Source of the DNA: an uncultured Clostridia bacterium | GTDB taxonomy: Bacteria > Bacillota > Clostridia > Oscillospirales > Ruminococcaceae | Direction of reading: 5' to 3' | NCBI GenBank assembly: GCA_945947715.1 | Contig: CAMEYZ010000140.1 | Location: 1-5,835, forward strand | DNA: 5,835 nt | Part shown: piece after piece, positions 5,608 to 5,835 of the stretch | Layout: each line of letters opens with the position of its first letter | How positions within the stretch are numbered: position 1 is the first letter of the stretch | Made by a program: the position numbers and the translations under genes | Notes under the pieces: model-generated | Databases searched by the model: none | The model's input: only the letters and a program-made list of their open reading frames with translations | What the model was told of the DNA's origin: nothing

Positions 5608-5835
5608 TTACCATTCGATAGACTCCACGGGGGAGGGCTTTTTGTTTACGACGATACGCGAGACCTTGCTGTTTTTCATGGTGATGATACGGTCTGCCAT
5701 GGGAGTTATCGCCTGATTGTGTGTGATAACGATAACGGTCATATTCTGCTCGCGGCAGGTCCTGTGGAGCAGGGAAAGTATGGTTTTTCCCGTATTGTAG
5801 TCCAGAGCACCGGTAGGCTCGTCGCAGAGCAGCAG
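5608..5835 (-). CDS. ABC transporter ATP-binding protein (MacB/LolD/FtsE-type), C-terminal part only
   Basis: Partial gene: the window holds the last 75 codons and the TAA at 5608-5610; the start is beyond 5835. The visible part opens inside Walker B, LLLCDEPTGALD, with the Walker B Asp and catalytic Glu at visible residues 5-6 and the D-loop GALD at 9-12. The switch (H-loop) His follows at visible residue 39 in VIVITHN. This spelling of Walker B and D-loop is typical of the MacB/LolD/FtsE subfamily that energises FtsX-like permeases. The chain ends about 36 residues after the His, with a short basic tail, so no fused permease or extra domain follows. The permease gene starts 33 bp downstream on the same strand, so the two very probably form one operon and one cytoplasmic-membrane complex. 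Walker A and the signature motif cannot be checked here. Confidence 0.93.
   Translation of the reverse strand: MLLCDEPTGALDYNTGKTILSLLHRTCREQNMTVIVITHNQAITPMADRIITMKNSKVSRIVVNKKPSPVESIEW

Overview
The window reads as chromosomal DNA from an anaerobic Firmicute of the class Clostridia, most likely Ruminococcus or a close relative. The support is moderate base composition, strong GGAGG-type ribosome binding sites, U-tailed intrinsic terminators, a clostridial-type 5S rRNA, a lipoprotein whose mature start resembles the N-terminus of ruminococcal CE2-type esterases, and a Cys-rich protein resembling uncharacterised clostridial proteins. Genus is an inference from remembered family resemblance, not from a search.

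Every supported gene lies on the minus strand, so transcription runs from high to low coordinates. From the right edge: (1) the C-terminal end of a MacB/LolD-type ABC ATPase (5608-5835, start outside the window); (2) after 33 bp, its partner, a 1044-residue two-module FtsX-like permease with a long extracellular coiled-coil hairpin (2440-5574), closed by a terminator (2391-2426); (3) a single-gene unit for a 270-residue protein with 26 cysteines (1468-2280), closed by its own terminator (1405-1440); (4) a TVP38/TMEM64 (VTT/DedA superfamily) membrane protein (479-1264) behind a candidate promoter with a palindrome; (5) a complete stand-alone 5S rRNA gene (277-396) with two tandem sigma-A-type promoters on a 14-bp direct repeat and a terminator (244-276); (6) the first 72 codons of a lipoprotein (1-216) starting just past the 5S terminator.

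The ATPase and permease form one export or mechanotransmission ABC complex. The other units look functionally unrelated. The most unusual part is 200-480: an orphan 5S gene with no 16S or 23S in the window, driven by duplicated promoters directly after the VTT stop codon, with a lipoprotein gene downstream that has no clear promoter of its own. The Cys-rich protein is the best candidate for unexplained biology. No CRISPR array, insertion sequence, phage gene or tRNA was seen, and open frames on the plus strand look like antisense shadows.
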